This document shows, piece after piece, positions 1-7,476 of a stretch of DNA of 9,752 nucleotides. Numbering within the stretch: the stretch's first letter is position 1; every line of letters begins with the position of its first letter. This stretch comes from an uncultured Oscillospiraceae bacterium. GTDB lineage: Bacteria; Bacillota; Clostridia; Oscillospirales; Oscillospiraceae. The notes under the pieces were generated by a model, which worked only from the letters and a program-made list of their open reading frames with translations, was not told the DNA's origin and did not search any database. The stretch spans positions 1-9,752 of the forward strand of contig CAJTOE010000097.1 of assembly GCA_910577805.1 (NCBI GenBank). Reading direction: 5' to 3'. The position numbers and the translations under genes were made by a program.

Positions 1-99
1 AAAGCTGATTTCTCTGAGCCGCCTGTTTTCTGTGTCGATAGGCTGGCTGCTGGGTGTGGAAGAAAATTCCGAAAATCAGGAAAAACTGCTGGAGGACGT
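1..99 (+). repeat. Direct repeat, copy 1 (HTH and linker of the first paralogue)
   Basis: These 99 bases are identical, base for base, to 1225-1323 in the second paralogue, including synonymous positions. Identity breaks at base 100 (A versus G at 1324) and similarity then falls through the membrane segment and outer domain. The left limit is unknown because the window starts here, so the identical block may be longer. It covers the end of the HTH domain and the start of the linker. This suggests recent duplication or gene conversion of the DNA-binding end. Confidence 0.9.
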
Positions 100-1075
100 A
101 TTGGCCCGGTATCAGCCCCCCAAGCTCTCCCTCTGGAGCAAGTGGCTGACTGGCGGTCTGGCTGTATTGTGCGCCGCGGCCCTGGTCTCCGTTCTGGCAC
201 TCCACGCCCAGGTGACCCACATCCAAAAACAGTACGACATCCTCAACGCCAGCTTCGGCACCGTCCGGCGGCAGTTGGACAGCCTGCTCCCCGCCCTGGA
301 CAGACAGCCCGATTATCTCTCAAATTGCAGCGTAGAAATCTCCGGCTTTGACCTCGCCCAAAACAGCGTTACCTTTACCGTCTGGGCCACCTTCAAGCCG
401 GAGCTGGAAAAAGACTACCCCAATGCAAACATCTTTTTCGGTGTGGCCAGTGACCGGGTGTCTAACGCCACTATGCTGGAAGCCATGGCAGGACCCCGCC
501 AGACCTACCGGATGGAGCTTACCGCCCAGTTGGGGGACTACATGGTGATTCAGGTCATGTTCCGGAGCGACGGCGGCAGAATGTATACCCAGGATTTGAA
601 GTGTTATTACGACCTCTATCAGAAAAGTCTGCCCGCCCTCTCACTTCAGGAGTGCGGCTATTCCCCCAGCCAGCATCATAACTGGGTCCAATGGAACAGC
701 GAACCATACCAGCCAACCCAAGTCCATATCCCGGAAAACACATTTTGCATCCAGCCTGTGGACGAAGCCTCCCTGGAATTCGGTCCGTCTCCCGCTGTGA
801 AGGAGCTGCGTGTTGGACTTTTCCACAACCAGACGCTGGTATGTTGGCTGGACAGCCCCAATTTTGATAACATCTACCACCTGTCAGAGCAGGACCTCAC
901 ACTTCAGGAAAATGACACGCTTGTCATTGCCGCCCTCTTTACCGACGAATATGGACGGCAGGGCGTCAAGCCTTTGACGCCTGCCTATGTACGCATCCTC
1001 TCTCTGGTGCAGTGGAACGAAGGGTTTTGGAACAGCGGCCTCTTGGACTTAGAGCAATATCACTTTGAGGATTAG
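1..1075 (+). CDS. Membrane-anchored XRE-type HTH regulator, partial (5' end outside window)
   Basis: This gene is open from the window edge; the frame starts at base 2 and stops with TAG at 1073-1075, giving 357 visible codons. Aligned to the next gene, about 45 N-terminal residues are missing, so the full protein would be near 402 residues. What is visible: the end of an XRE/Cro-C1 helix-turn-helix domain (KLISLSRLFSVSIGWLLG), an acidic linker, one hydrophobic segment at about visible residues 49-67 (LTGGLAVLCAAALVSVLAL), then about 290 residues of presumed extracytoplasmic domain. The outer domain starts with a short heptad-like stretch and ends with a TDEYGR-x-GV-x-PL-x-P-x-YVR block shared with the neighbour. 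It contains several cysteines. Inferred role: one-component regulator with DNA-binding inside and a sensor outside; no ligand can be named. The GTG at 32 lies inside the HTH domain and is not the real start. The next gene starts 15 bases after the stop, so the two are probably co-transcribed. Confidence 0.8.
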   Translation, partial: KLISLSRLFSVSIGWLLGVEENSENQEKLLEDVLARYQPPKLSLWSKWLTGGLAVLCAAALVSVLALHAQVTHIQKQYDILNASFGTVRRQLDSLLPALDRQPDYLSNCSVEISGFDLAQNSVTFTVWATFKPELEKDYPNANIFFGVASDRVSNATMLEAMAGPRQTYRMELTAQLGDYMVIQVMFRSDGGRMYTQDLKCYYDLYQKSLPALSLQECGYSPSQHHNWVQWNSEPYQPTQVHIPENTFCIQPVDEASLEFGPSPAVKELRVGLFHNQTLVCWLDSPNFDNIYHLSEQDLTLQENDTLVIAALFTDEYGRQGVKPLTPAYVRILSLVQWNEGFWNSGLLDLEQYHFED

Positions 1076-1090
1076 AAAGGAGAATTTATT

Positions 1091-2296
1091 ATGACGACCG
1101 GACAGCGCATCGCCGCCAAGCGCAAAGAACTGGGCCTATCCCAGGAGGCGCTGGGGGAAAAGCTGGGGGTATCCCGGCAGTCCATATACAAATGGGAGTC
1201 GGACACGTCCCTGCCCGAAATCGAAAAGCTGATTTCTCTGAGCCGCCTGTTTTCTGTGTCGATAGGCTGGCTGCTGGGTGTGGAAGAAAATTCCGAAAAT
1301 CAGGAAAAACTGCTGGAGGACGTGCTTGCCCGCTATCAGCCCTCCAAGGCTTCTCCGCGGAGCAAATGGCTGACCGGCGGTCTGGCTGTGCTGTGCGGCG
1401 CGGCTCTAATCTCGGTAATCTCTCTCAATGCTCAGGTTCAGGACATTCAGACCCAGGTTCAGCATTTGTCCACCCAGTACAACCACATATACACCCAGTT
1501 GACGAACCAGACCAACGTACTCACTTACCGGATCGAGGAGATTTTGAGCGCCCAGAACCACCTGACCGCCGATCACAGCACAAAACTGCTTCGCACCAGC
1601 CCGCCCGACAATACCGCTGCATTCCTGGTGCAGGTGGTTCCAAAGACCCTCACGGAGGGCATGGAGGTCCTGTTTTTGATAGACACCGGCAATGGGGTGG
1701 AAGAATTCCCGGTCTCGCCGGACGAACATATGACGTTTACCAAAGAAGTCACCTGTGAGCTGACCGACAGCATCAACATATCGGTGGTCTTTCTCGTTGA
1801 CGGCACCCGCCAGACCCAGCTGCTGGACACCTACACCGGCCTCTATTGGGACAGCCTCCAGCCCTACCGGCCGGAGTTCAACAGATATAGTGAGTTGGCA
1901 GGCAAAACGGTTGGAGCTGACGGCCTGTTCCATTTTGACACAGAAACCTTCACCGTCTGCACACCGGACATACCCACAGAAACGCTCTATGTTGCACTGT
2001 TCCAAAATCAAAAGTTCGTATGCTACTCCGATTGGATAGCGGGGAAAGGCATCATTGCCGGTCAAGTGCGGGGCCTTCTGACCGAACCGGATTCAGAGTA
2101 CACCTTCCTGTTTGGAGAGCTGGCCCTTGACATACCGCAGGGTGACACCATAACCATCGCCGCCTTCTACACGGACGAGTACGGACGCGTAGGTGTGGAG
2201 CCCCTTATTCCCAGCTATGTCCGGGATGGAAATATTCTGAACTTTGTCAGCGGCGACCTCCATTATCTTTACGACGTCTCCAGCTACGAATTCTGA
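1091..2296 (+). CDS. Membrane-anchored XRE-type HTH regulator, tandem paralogue
   Basis: A complete 401-residue protein. The ATG at 1091 follows an AAAGGAGAA ribosome binding site (1076-1084). Residues about 5-62 form a Cro/C1-type helix-turn-helix domain: LSQEALGEKLGVSRQSIYKW holds helices 2 and 3, and the domain ends in SIGWLLGVEE. After an acidic linker and a basic patch (residues 84-92), residues about 93-111 form the only clear membrane segment. Residues 114-155 are rich in Q, N and hydrophobics in a coiled-coil-like pattern. The remaining part to 401 is a presumed extracytoplasmic domain I do not recognise. Positive charge before the membrane segment predicts the HTH inside and the C-terminus outside. 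The C-terminal block (LFQNQKFVCYSD, then TDEYGRVGVEPLIPSYVR) aligns with the upstream paralogue; the middle part is much less alike. Likely a transmembrane one-component regulator, target and signal unknown. It faces tuf convergently and shows no clear terminator of its own. Confidence 0.82.
   Translation: MTTGQRIAAKRKELGLSQEALGEKLGVSRQSIYKWESDTSLPEIEKLISLSRLFSVSIGWLLGVEENSENQEKLLEDVLARYQPSKASPRSKWLTGGLAVLCGAALISVISLNAQVQDIQTQVQHLSTQYNHIYTQLTNQTNVLTYRIEEILSAQNHLTADHSTKLLRTSPPDNTAAFLVQVVPKTLTEGMEVLFLIDTGNGVEEFPVSPDEHMTFTKEVTCELTDSINISVVFLVDGTRQTQLLDTYTGLYWDSLQPYRPEFNRYSELAGKTVGADGLFHFDTETFTVCTPDIPTETLYVALFQNQKFVCYSDWIAGKGIIAGQVRGLLTEPDSEYTFLFGELALDIPQGDTITIAAFYTDEYGRVGVEPLIPSYVRDGNILNFVSGDLHYLYDVSSYEF
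1225..1323 (+). repeat. Direct repeat, copy 2 (HTH and linker of the second paralogue)
   Basis: The second copy of the 99-base identical block found at 1-99, offset by 1224 bases. It encodes the last part of the HTH domain (from K46) and the acidic linker. Sequence downstream (membrane segment, outer domain) is homologous but clearly diverged. Two exact 99-base direct repeats are a possible site for homologous recombination that would fuse the two genes and delete 1224 bases. Confidence 0.9.
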
Positions 2297-2318
2297 CAAA
2301 TACAGGAGTGGACTGTGG

Positions 2319-2340
2319 GGCCCGACCCCCTGGGCGGGCC
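2319..2340. other. Small inverted repeat after the second HTH gene
   Basis: GGCCCG (2319-2324) and CGGGCC (2335-2340) are exact inverted copies around a 10-base C-rich loop, 23 bases after the HTH gene stop. No T-run follows on the + strand, so it is not a convincing intrinsic terminator. It may be part of the repeat-rich intergenic patch that continues to 2422. Function unknown. Confidence 0.35.
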
Positions 2341-2365
2341 ATGTCGCAGAGACTTCCAGTCACCT

Positions 2366-2422
2366 CCAAAGCCTTCCCCCTCACGGGGGAAAGTGGCTGG
2401 CCGGAGGCCAGACGGATGAGGG
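2366..2422. repeat. Dispersed palindromic intergenic repeat (two adjacent hairpins)
   Basis: Two hairpins sit side by side: TTCCCCC/GGGGGAA (2374-2380 with 2385-2391, loop TCAC) and CTGGCC/GGCCAG (2397-2402 with 2406-2411, loop GGA), followed by GACGGATGAGGG. This layout (AAGCCTTCCCCC hairpin, GTGGC, a variable hairpin, GACGGATGAG) matches, from memory, a short REP-like element scattered between genes in Oscillospiraceae genomes. The paired structure is seen directly; the family assignment is recalled and unverified. It lies between two convergent genes, a usual place for such elements. Element ends are approximate. Confidence 0.55.
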
Positions 2423-2423
2423 T

Positions 2424-2458
2424 AAAAAAAAGAAGCGGACCGCAAGCGGTCCGCTTCT
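2424..2458 (-). terminator. Intrinsic terminator of tuf / str operon
   Basis: Read on the - strand, a perfect 12-base-pair GC-rich stem (2447-2458 with 2431-2442, loop of 4) is followed directly by eight T residues (complement of the A-run 2424-2431; the last A also pairs in the stem). It starts 23 bases after the tuf stop codon. This is a textbook rho-independent terminator ending the translation operon. On the + strand no T-run follows the stem, so it should act mainly on tuf transcripts. Confidence 0.93.
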
Positions 2459-2481
2459 CCTATTGGCAGTAATCTAAGAAA

Positions 2482-3687
<1,206 letters not shown>

Positions 3688-3751
3688 TGGAATTTCCTCC
3701 TTATGAATCCTTCATTTCTTATAAAATCGGGTTTGTGCATTATCAAGACCT

Positions 3752-3780
3752 ATTGTAGCCTATTCTTCACACAATTTCAA
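3752..3780 (-). promoter_or_regulatory. Probable sigma-A promoter for tuf
   Basis: On the - strand, TTGAAA (complement of 3775-3780) and TACAAT (complement of 3752-3757) are separated by exactly 17 bases. Each differs from the vegetative consensus by one or two bases. The predicted start is near 3745, leaving about 58 bases of leader to the tuf ATG. It lies wholly in the fusA-tuf spacer, so tuf can probably be transcribed on its own as well as by read-through, fitting the high demand for EF-Tu. Prediction from sequence only. Confidence 0.72.
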
Positions 3781-3787
3781 CCCCGAA

Positions 3788-3807
3788 TTTCCAGCCTTTG
3801 CTGGAAA
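3788..3807 (-). other. Hairpin just downstream of fusA
   Basis: An exact 8-base stem (TTTCCAGC at 3788-3795 with GCTGGAAA at 3800-3807) with a 4-base loop begins about 5 bases after the fusA stop. On the - strand no T-run follows, so it is at best a leaky terminator; it could be an mRNA 3'-end stabiliser or a pause that lowers read-through into tuf, which has its own promoter just beyond. Function is not established by the sequence. Confidence 0.5.
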
Positions 3808-3812
3808 AATAG

Positions 3813-5918
3813 TCAGTCTTCGCTGTGGCCCCGCTGGGCGATGATCTTATCGGCGATATTCTTGGGGATCTCCACATAGCTGTGGGGCTCCATAGAATAC
3901 TGGCCGCGGCCCTGGGTGCGGGAGCGCAGGTCGGTTGCATAGCCGAACATTTCGGACAGGGGCACCAGCGCGTCGATCTGCTGGGCGCCGGGGCGGGCTT
4001 CCATACCCTGAATCTGTCCGCGGCGGCTGTTCAGGTCGCCGATAACATCGCCCATATAGTCCTCCGGGACAATTACAGAGACCTTCATGATAGGCTCCAG
4101 CAGGCAGGCGTTGGCCTTCCGGCAGGCGTCCTTGAACGCCATAGAACCGGCGATCTTAAAGGCCATCTCCGAGGAGTCCACCTCGTGGTAGGAGCCGAAG
4201 GTCAGGTGGACCTTCACGTCCACCACCGGGTAGCCGGCCAGCACGCCGGCCTGCATAGCGCCCTGGATGCCCTGGTCGATGGCGGGGATATATTCCTTGG
4301 GAATCACGCCGCCGGTGATCTCGTTGAGGAACTCATAGCCCTTGCCGGACTCGTTAGGCTCCACAGTGATGCGGCAGTGGCCGTACTGGCCCTTACCGCC
4401 GGACTGGCGTGCATATTTGGTGTCCTGCTCCACCGACTTCTTGATGGTCTCTTTGTAGGCCACCTGGGGTGCGCCCACGTTGGCCTCCACCTTGTACTCG
4501 CGCAGCAGGCGGTCCACGATGATCTCCAGGTGGAGCTCGCCCATACCGGCGATGATGGTCTGGCCGGTCTCCTCGTCGGTGTAGGTCTTGAAGGTGGGGT
4601 CCTCCTCGGCCAGCTTCACCAGGGCCAGGCCCATCTTTTCCTGACCGGCCTTGGTCTTAGGCTCAATGGCCACCCGGATAACGGGTTCGGGGAACTCCAT
4701 GGACTCCAGAATGATGGGGTGCTTTTCATCACACAGCGTATCGCCGGTGGTGGAGTTCTTCAGGCCGATGACGGCGGCGATGTCGCCGGAGTAGACCTGC
4801 TCAATATCCTCCCGGTGGTTGGCGTGCATCTGAAGGATGCGGCCGATGCGCTCCCGCTGGTTCTTGGTGCTGTTCAGCACGGAGGTACCGGTGGACAGCA
4901 CGCCGGAATATACGCGGATAAAGGACAGACGGCCCACATAGGGGTCGGTGGCAATCTTAAAGGCCAGGGCGGAGAAGGGGGCGGAGTCGTCGGCGGGACG
5001 CTCATCCTCTTCCTCGGTCTCCGGGTTGACGCCCTTGATGGCGGGGATATCCAGGGGGGAGGGCATGAAGTCCACGATGGCGTCCAGCAGCTTCTGCACG
5101 CCCTTGTTGCGGTAAGAGGTGCCGCAGACCACGGGGACGACCAGGTTGTCGATGGTGCCCTTGCGCAAAGCCTTGCGGAGCATCTCGGAGGGGACGGGCT
5201 GGTCCTCCAGGGCCAGCATCATGATCTCCTCGTCGATATCGGCGCAGGCGTCCACCAGCTTGGTGCGGTACTCCTGGGCCAGGTCCATCATGTCCTCGGG
5301 GATATCCTCCACGCGCATGTCCTTGCCCATTTCGTCGTAGTAGACGTCGGCCTTCATCTCCACCAGGTCGATGATGCCCTTAAACGTATCCTCTGCTCCG
5401 ATGGGGAGCTGGATGGGCACGGCGTTGGCCTTCAGGCGGTCGTGGATCATGTTCAGGACGTTGAAGAAGTCCGCGCCCATGATGTCCATCTTGTTGACAT
5501 AGATCATGCGGGGGACCCGGTAGTGGTCCGCCTGACGCCACACGGTCTCGGACTGAGGCTCCACGCCGCCCTTGGCGCACATGACGGTCACAGAGCCGTC
5601 CAGCACGCGCAGGGAGCGCTCCACCTCCACGGTAAAGTCCACGTGGCCGGGGGTGTCGATGATGTTGATGCGGTGGGAATCGAACTGATTGGCGGAACCC
5701 TGCCAGAAGCAGGTGGTAGCGGCGGAGGTGATGGTGATACCACGCTCCTGCTCCTGGGCCATCCAGTCCATGGTGGCGGTACCCTCGTGGGTCTCGCCGA
5801 TCTTGTAGTTCACGCCCGTATAAAACAGGATGCGCTCGGTGGTGGTGGTCTTACCGGCGTCGATATGGGCCATGATACCGATATTTCTGGTTTTTTCCAG
5901 AGAAACTTTTCTTGGCAT
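3813..5918 (-). CDS. fusA: Translation elongation factor G (EF-G)
   Basis: EF-G is the GTPase that drives translocation of tRNA and mRNA after peptide-bond formation and helps recycle ribosomes. The 701-residue protein has the usual length. GTPase motifs: AHIDAGKT (17-24), RGITI (59-63), DTPGH (88-92), NKMD (142-145). The G5 position reads CGTS (265-268) where CGSA is most common. Domains II-V follow, including the domain IV stretch GKGQYGHCRI and the later VPEDYMGDVIGDLNSRRG. The ATG (5916-5918) follows AAGGAGA. It lies 18 bases after the rpsG stop, so the two are almost certainly co-transcribed and possibly translationally coupled. As the only EF-G in the str cluster, with a full motif set, it is the housekeeping form rather than a Tet(M)-type or EF-G2 paralogue. 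Confidence 0.99.
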   Translation of the reverse strand: MPRKVSLEKTRNIGIMAHIDAGKTTTTERILFYTGVNYKIGETHEGTATMDWMAQEQERGITITSAATTCFWQGSANQFDSHRINIIDTPGHVDFTVEVERSLRVLDGSVTVMCAKGGVEPQSETVWRQADHYRVPRMIYVNKMDIMGADFFNVLNMIHDRLKANAVPIQLPIGAEDTFKGIIDLVEMKADVYYDEMGKDMRVEDIPEDMMDLAQEYRTKLVDACADIDEEIMMLALEDQPVPSEMLRKALRKGTIDNLVVPVVCGTSYRNKGVQKLLDAIVDFMPSPLDIPAIKGVNPETEEEDERPADDSAPFSALAFKIATDPYVGRLSFIRVYSGVLSTGTSVLNSTKNQRERIGRILQMHANHREDIEQVYSGDIAAVIGLKNSTTGDTLCDEKHPIILESMEFPEPVIRVAIEPKTKAGQEKMGLALVKLAEEDPTFKTYTDEETGQTIIAGMGELHLEIIVDRLLREYKVEANVGAPQVAYKETIKKSVEQDTKYARQSGGKGQYGHCRITVEPNESGKGYEFLNEITGGVIPKEYIPAIDQGIQGAMQAGVLAGYPVVDVKVHLTFGSYHEVDSSEMAFKIAGSMAFKDACRKANACLLEPIMKVSVIVPEDYMGDVIGDLNSRRGQIQGMEARPGAQQIDALVPLSEMFGYATDLRSRTQGRGQYSMEPHSYVEIPKNIADKIIAQRGHSED

Positions 5919-5936
5919 ACTCTGTCTCCTTCTAAA

Positions 5937-6407
5937 TTACCAGCGGTAGTGGGCGAACGCCTTGTTGGACTCGGCCATCTTGTGGGTATCCTCGCGCTTT
6001 TTCACGGCGGAGCCCAAATTGTTTGCCGCGTCCATGATCTCGCCGGCCAGACGCTCCCGCATGGTTTTTTCGCCCCGGTTGCGGGCGTAGGTGGTCAGCC
6101 AGCGCAGGCCCAGGGTCTGCCGCCGTTCGGGGCGGACCTCGATAGGCACCTGGTAGGTGGCGCCGCCCACGCGGCGGGCCTTGACCTCCAGGGAAGGCAT
6201 GATGTTTTCAAGGGCCTGGGTGTAGACCTCCATAGGGTCCTTGCCGGTCTTGTCTTTGATGATGTCAAAGGCGCCGTAGACCACCTTCTGGGCCACACCC
6301 TTCTTGCCATCCAGCATGATGCTGTTGGTAAGCTTGGTAACCAGGACAGAGTTGTAAAGCGGATCGGGCAGAACCTCCCGCTTGGGCACATTTCCTCTTC
6401 TGGGCAC
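5937..6407 (-). CDS. rpsG: 30S ribosomal protein S7 (uS7)
   Basis: S7 is a primary 16S rRNA-binding protein that organises the 30S head near the decoding and E-site region. The 156-residue length and the sequence are typical: MPRRGNVPKREVLPDP at the start, NSIMLDGKK, then VGGATYQVPIEV and the RWLTTYARNRGEKTM region, ending FAHYRW. The start codon is GTG at 6405-6407, preceded by AAGGAGGG (complement of 6415-6422) at a 7-base distance. This GTG fixes the conserved MPRRG N-terminus; the in-frame ATG further upstream at 6440-6442 has no such support. It is followed by fusA after 18 bases and preceded by an unusually long 170-base spacer after rpsL. In E. coli S7 represses its own operon by binding the rpsL-rpsG spacer; whether that happens here is unknown. 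Confidence 0.98.
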   Translation of the reverse strand: MPRRGNVPKREVLPDPLYNSVLVTKLTNSIMLDGKKGVAQKVVYGAFDIIKDKTGKDPMEVYTQALENIMPSLEVKARRVGGATYQVPIEVRPERRQTLGLRWLTTYARNRGEKTMRERLAGEIMDAANNLGSAVKKREDTHKMAESNKAFAHYRW

Positions 6408-6577
6408 TTTGCTTCCCTCCTTCTTATGAAATTAGAAATCATAGGTACTCAAAGCGGCGAAGCGCTTTGTGTAATGCCTGTCCGAGGTCTACCCAAAAAA
6501 TATGAATAAACGCCGGGCAAGGCTTGTGGGTGCCTTGCGCGAAACGCACAATGCAAAGTTAGGTGAAGCAAGCGAGC
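6408..6577 (-). other. Long rpsL-rpsG intercistronic spacer with hairpins
   Basis: The 170-base gap has no credible gene. It holds an 7-pair hairpin GCAAGGC/GCCTTGC (6517-6523 with 6532-6538), another CAAAGCG/CGCTTTG (6450-6456 with 6463-6469, loop 6457-6462) and a weak 5-pair hairpin (6425-6429 with 6439-6443) next to the rpsG ribosome binding site. No good promoter or U-tracted terminator was found. The E. coli counterpart, of about 100 bases, is the binding site through which S7 represses translation; the structure here could serve similarly, or affect mRNA processing. The hairpins are seen; the role is a guess. Confidence 0.5.
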
Positions 6578-7000
6578 TTACTTCTTGCCGGCCTTGGGCC
6601 GCTTGGCGCCGTACTTGGAACGGGCCTGCATCCGGCCGGAGACGCCCTGGGTATCCAGAGTGCCGCGGATAATGTGGTAACGCACGCCGGGCAGGTCCTT
6701 GACACGGCCGCCGCGGATCATGACCACGGAGTGCTCCTGAAGGTTGTGGCCGACGCCGGGGATATAGGCGGTGACCTCGTAACCGTTGGTGAGCTTGACA
6801 CGGGCGATCTTACGCAGCGCGGAGTTCGGCTTCTTGGGGGTGGAAGTACGAACGGCGGTGCAGACACCTCTCTTCTGAGGGGACGGCAGATCGGTCTCAC
6901 GGCTCTTCAGGGTGTTCAGGCCATGCTGCAAAGCGGGGGAGGTGGACTTATCGGTCACCTTCTCGCGGCCTTTCCGGACCAGCTGATTAAATGTAGGCAT
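6578..7000 (-). CDS. rpsL: 30S ribosomal protein S12 (uS12)
   Basis: S12 sits at the decoding centre of the 30S subunit and influences accuracy. The 140-residue form carries the roughly 15-residue N-terminal insertion typical of Firmicutes compared with the 124-residue E. coli protein. Conserved blocks: SPQKRGVCTAV, TPKKPNSALRK (54-64), PGVGHNLQEHSV, RGGRVKDLPGVRYH (96-109), and ARSKYGAKRPKAGKK at the end. Lysines 56, 57 and 101 are present, matching the residues whose change causes streptomycin resistance in E. coli (42/43 and 87/88 region), so the sequence is of the sensitive type. The aspartate D102 is the one that can be methylthiolated. The ATG (6998-7000) follows AAAGGAGG (complement of 7007-7014). 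It lies about 106 bases after the L7Ae-like gene and is probably transcribed with it. Confidence 0.99.
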   Translation of the reverse strand: MPTFNQLVRKGREKVTDKSTSPALQHGLNTLKSRETDLPSPQKRGVCTAVRTSTPKKPNSALRKIARVKLTNGYEVTAYIPGVGHNLQEHSVVMIRGGRVKDLPGVRYHIIRGTLDTQGVSGRMQARSKYGAKRPKAGKK

Positions 7001-7106
7001 GGGTTTCCTCCTTTCTCAATGTTCGCTCCCGGAGATACGGGACGATATTTATTTTAACAGAAAAAACCAGGTTTTATTCTGCCAAAACCAAAAAATGGGG
7101 AATTTT

Positions 7107-7346
7107 TCATACCAGGGCGGCGATGGCGGCTCCTACGGCGATGCCGCAGGCCTCACCCAGGGCCCGCATGGAGCTTACCTGCTCCAGTGGGACCCGCTGG
7201 TTCACCGCCTGCTGGACCAGGGGCTGCAAAAGCCTGGGGTCCGCGTCCAGGGCCATATAGACCTTGCGGGCCCGGCCGCCGTTCAGGGCGCGCTTCACCT
7301 GCTTGGCTCCAACTACTTTTTCAAACCGGGTCAAATCCTCCAGCAT
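7107..7346 (-). CDS. L7Ae/YbxF-family RNA-binding (K-turn) protein
   Basis: A 79-residue protein of the L7Ae/L30e/S12e/Gadd45 fold, resembling Bacillus YbxF (RplGB), a kink-turn RNA-binding protein usually coded just ahead of rpsL. Seen: GAKQVKRALNGGRARKVYMA (13-32, RNA-contact helix and strand), the DADP turn (34-37), and SMRALGEACGIAVGAA (59-74), which matches the family's C-terminal signature. I chose the ATG at 7344-7346 because an AGGAGGG site lies 7-8 bases before it and the length fits the family (about 80 residues). The in-frame ATG at 7365-7367 would add MGEEGAG, has no ribosome binding site, and its first codons overlap the Shine-Dalgarno sequence. The gene is first after the promoter at 7431-7459 and leads into rpsL, so it heads the translation operon. 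In Bacillus the protein associates with the ribosome; its precise job is unclear. Confidence 0.9.
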   Translation of the reverse strand: MLEDLTRFEKVVGAKQVKRALNGGRARKVYMALDADPRLLQPLVQQAVNQRVPLEQVSSMRALGEACGIAVGAAIAALV

Positions 7347-7397
7347 ACCGGCGCCCTCCTCTCCCACATTGGACGTGGGTTTTCATCGGGTAAATAA

Positions 7398-7414
7398 AAG
7401 GGCATAACGCCCCT
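7398..7414 (-). promoter_or_regulatory. Leader hairpin with U-rich tail upstream of the L7Ae-like gene
   Basis: Just downstream of the predicted transcription start, the - strand can form AGGGGC/GCCCTT (7409-7414 with 7398-7403, one G-U pair, 5-base loop) followed by TTATTTA. It resembles a weak intrinsic terminator inside the leader of the translation operon and could act as an attenuator. It could equally be a remnant of a GTAGGGGC-type palindromic repeat. Stem strength is modest. Confidence 0.35.
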
Positions 7415-7430
7415 ACCACCGCAGATTCCG

Positions 7431-7459
7431 ATTATAACAGCTCTTTCAGGCTCCGTCAA
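7431..7459 (-). promoter_or_regulatory. Strong sigma-A promoter of the L7Ae-rpsL-rpsG-fusA operon
   Basis: On the - strand, TTGACG (complement of 7454-7459) and TATAAT (complement of 7431-7436) are 17 bases apart. The -10 is perfect and the -35 differs from consensus at one base. The predicted start is near 7424, giving a leader of about 78 bases to the L7Ae-like gene. This strength fits a ribosomal protein operon. It starts about 18 bases beyond the rrf2 3' hairpin, so the two transcription units are tightly packed. Confidence 0.88.
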
Positions 7460-7476
7460 GAAAAATTTTCAAAATC

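Noticed and set aside
2319..2340. Intrinsic terminator for the + strand HTH genes
   Set aside because: The 6-pair stem has a large loop and no following T-run on the + strand; the strong terminator at 2424-2458 has its T-run only on the - strand.
3825..6509. An 894-codon open frame on the + strand opposite fusA and rpsG
   Set aside because: It is a shadow of GC-rich codon use in the two conserved genes on the - strand. Its translation is a low-complexity run of H, G, L, V and D with no recognisable domain, and it has no ribosome binding site.
7015..7106. A separate promoter directly upstream of rpsL
   Set aside because: An AT-rich TTAAAATAAATAT stretch on the - strand could act as a -10, but no acceptable -35 lies 16-18 bases upstream. 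Read-through from the promoter at 7431-7459 explains rpsL expression.
7107..7367. Longer L7Ae-like protein starting at 7367
   Set aside because: It has no Shine-Dalgarno site, and its first seven codons contain the GGAGG used by the ATG at 7344-7346. The family length favours the shorter form.
7347..7400. A kink-turn in the leader of the L7Ae-like gene
   Set aside because: ACCCGATGAAAACCC on the - strand faintly resembles a box C strand, but I found no partner strand giving tandem G-A pairs with flanking stems.
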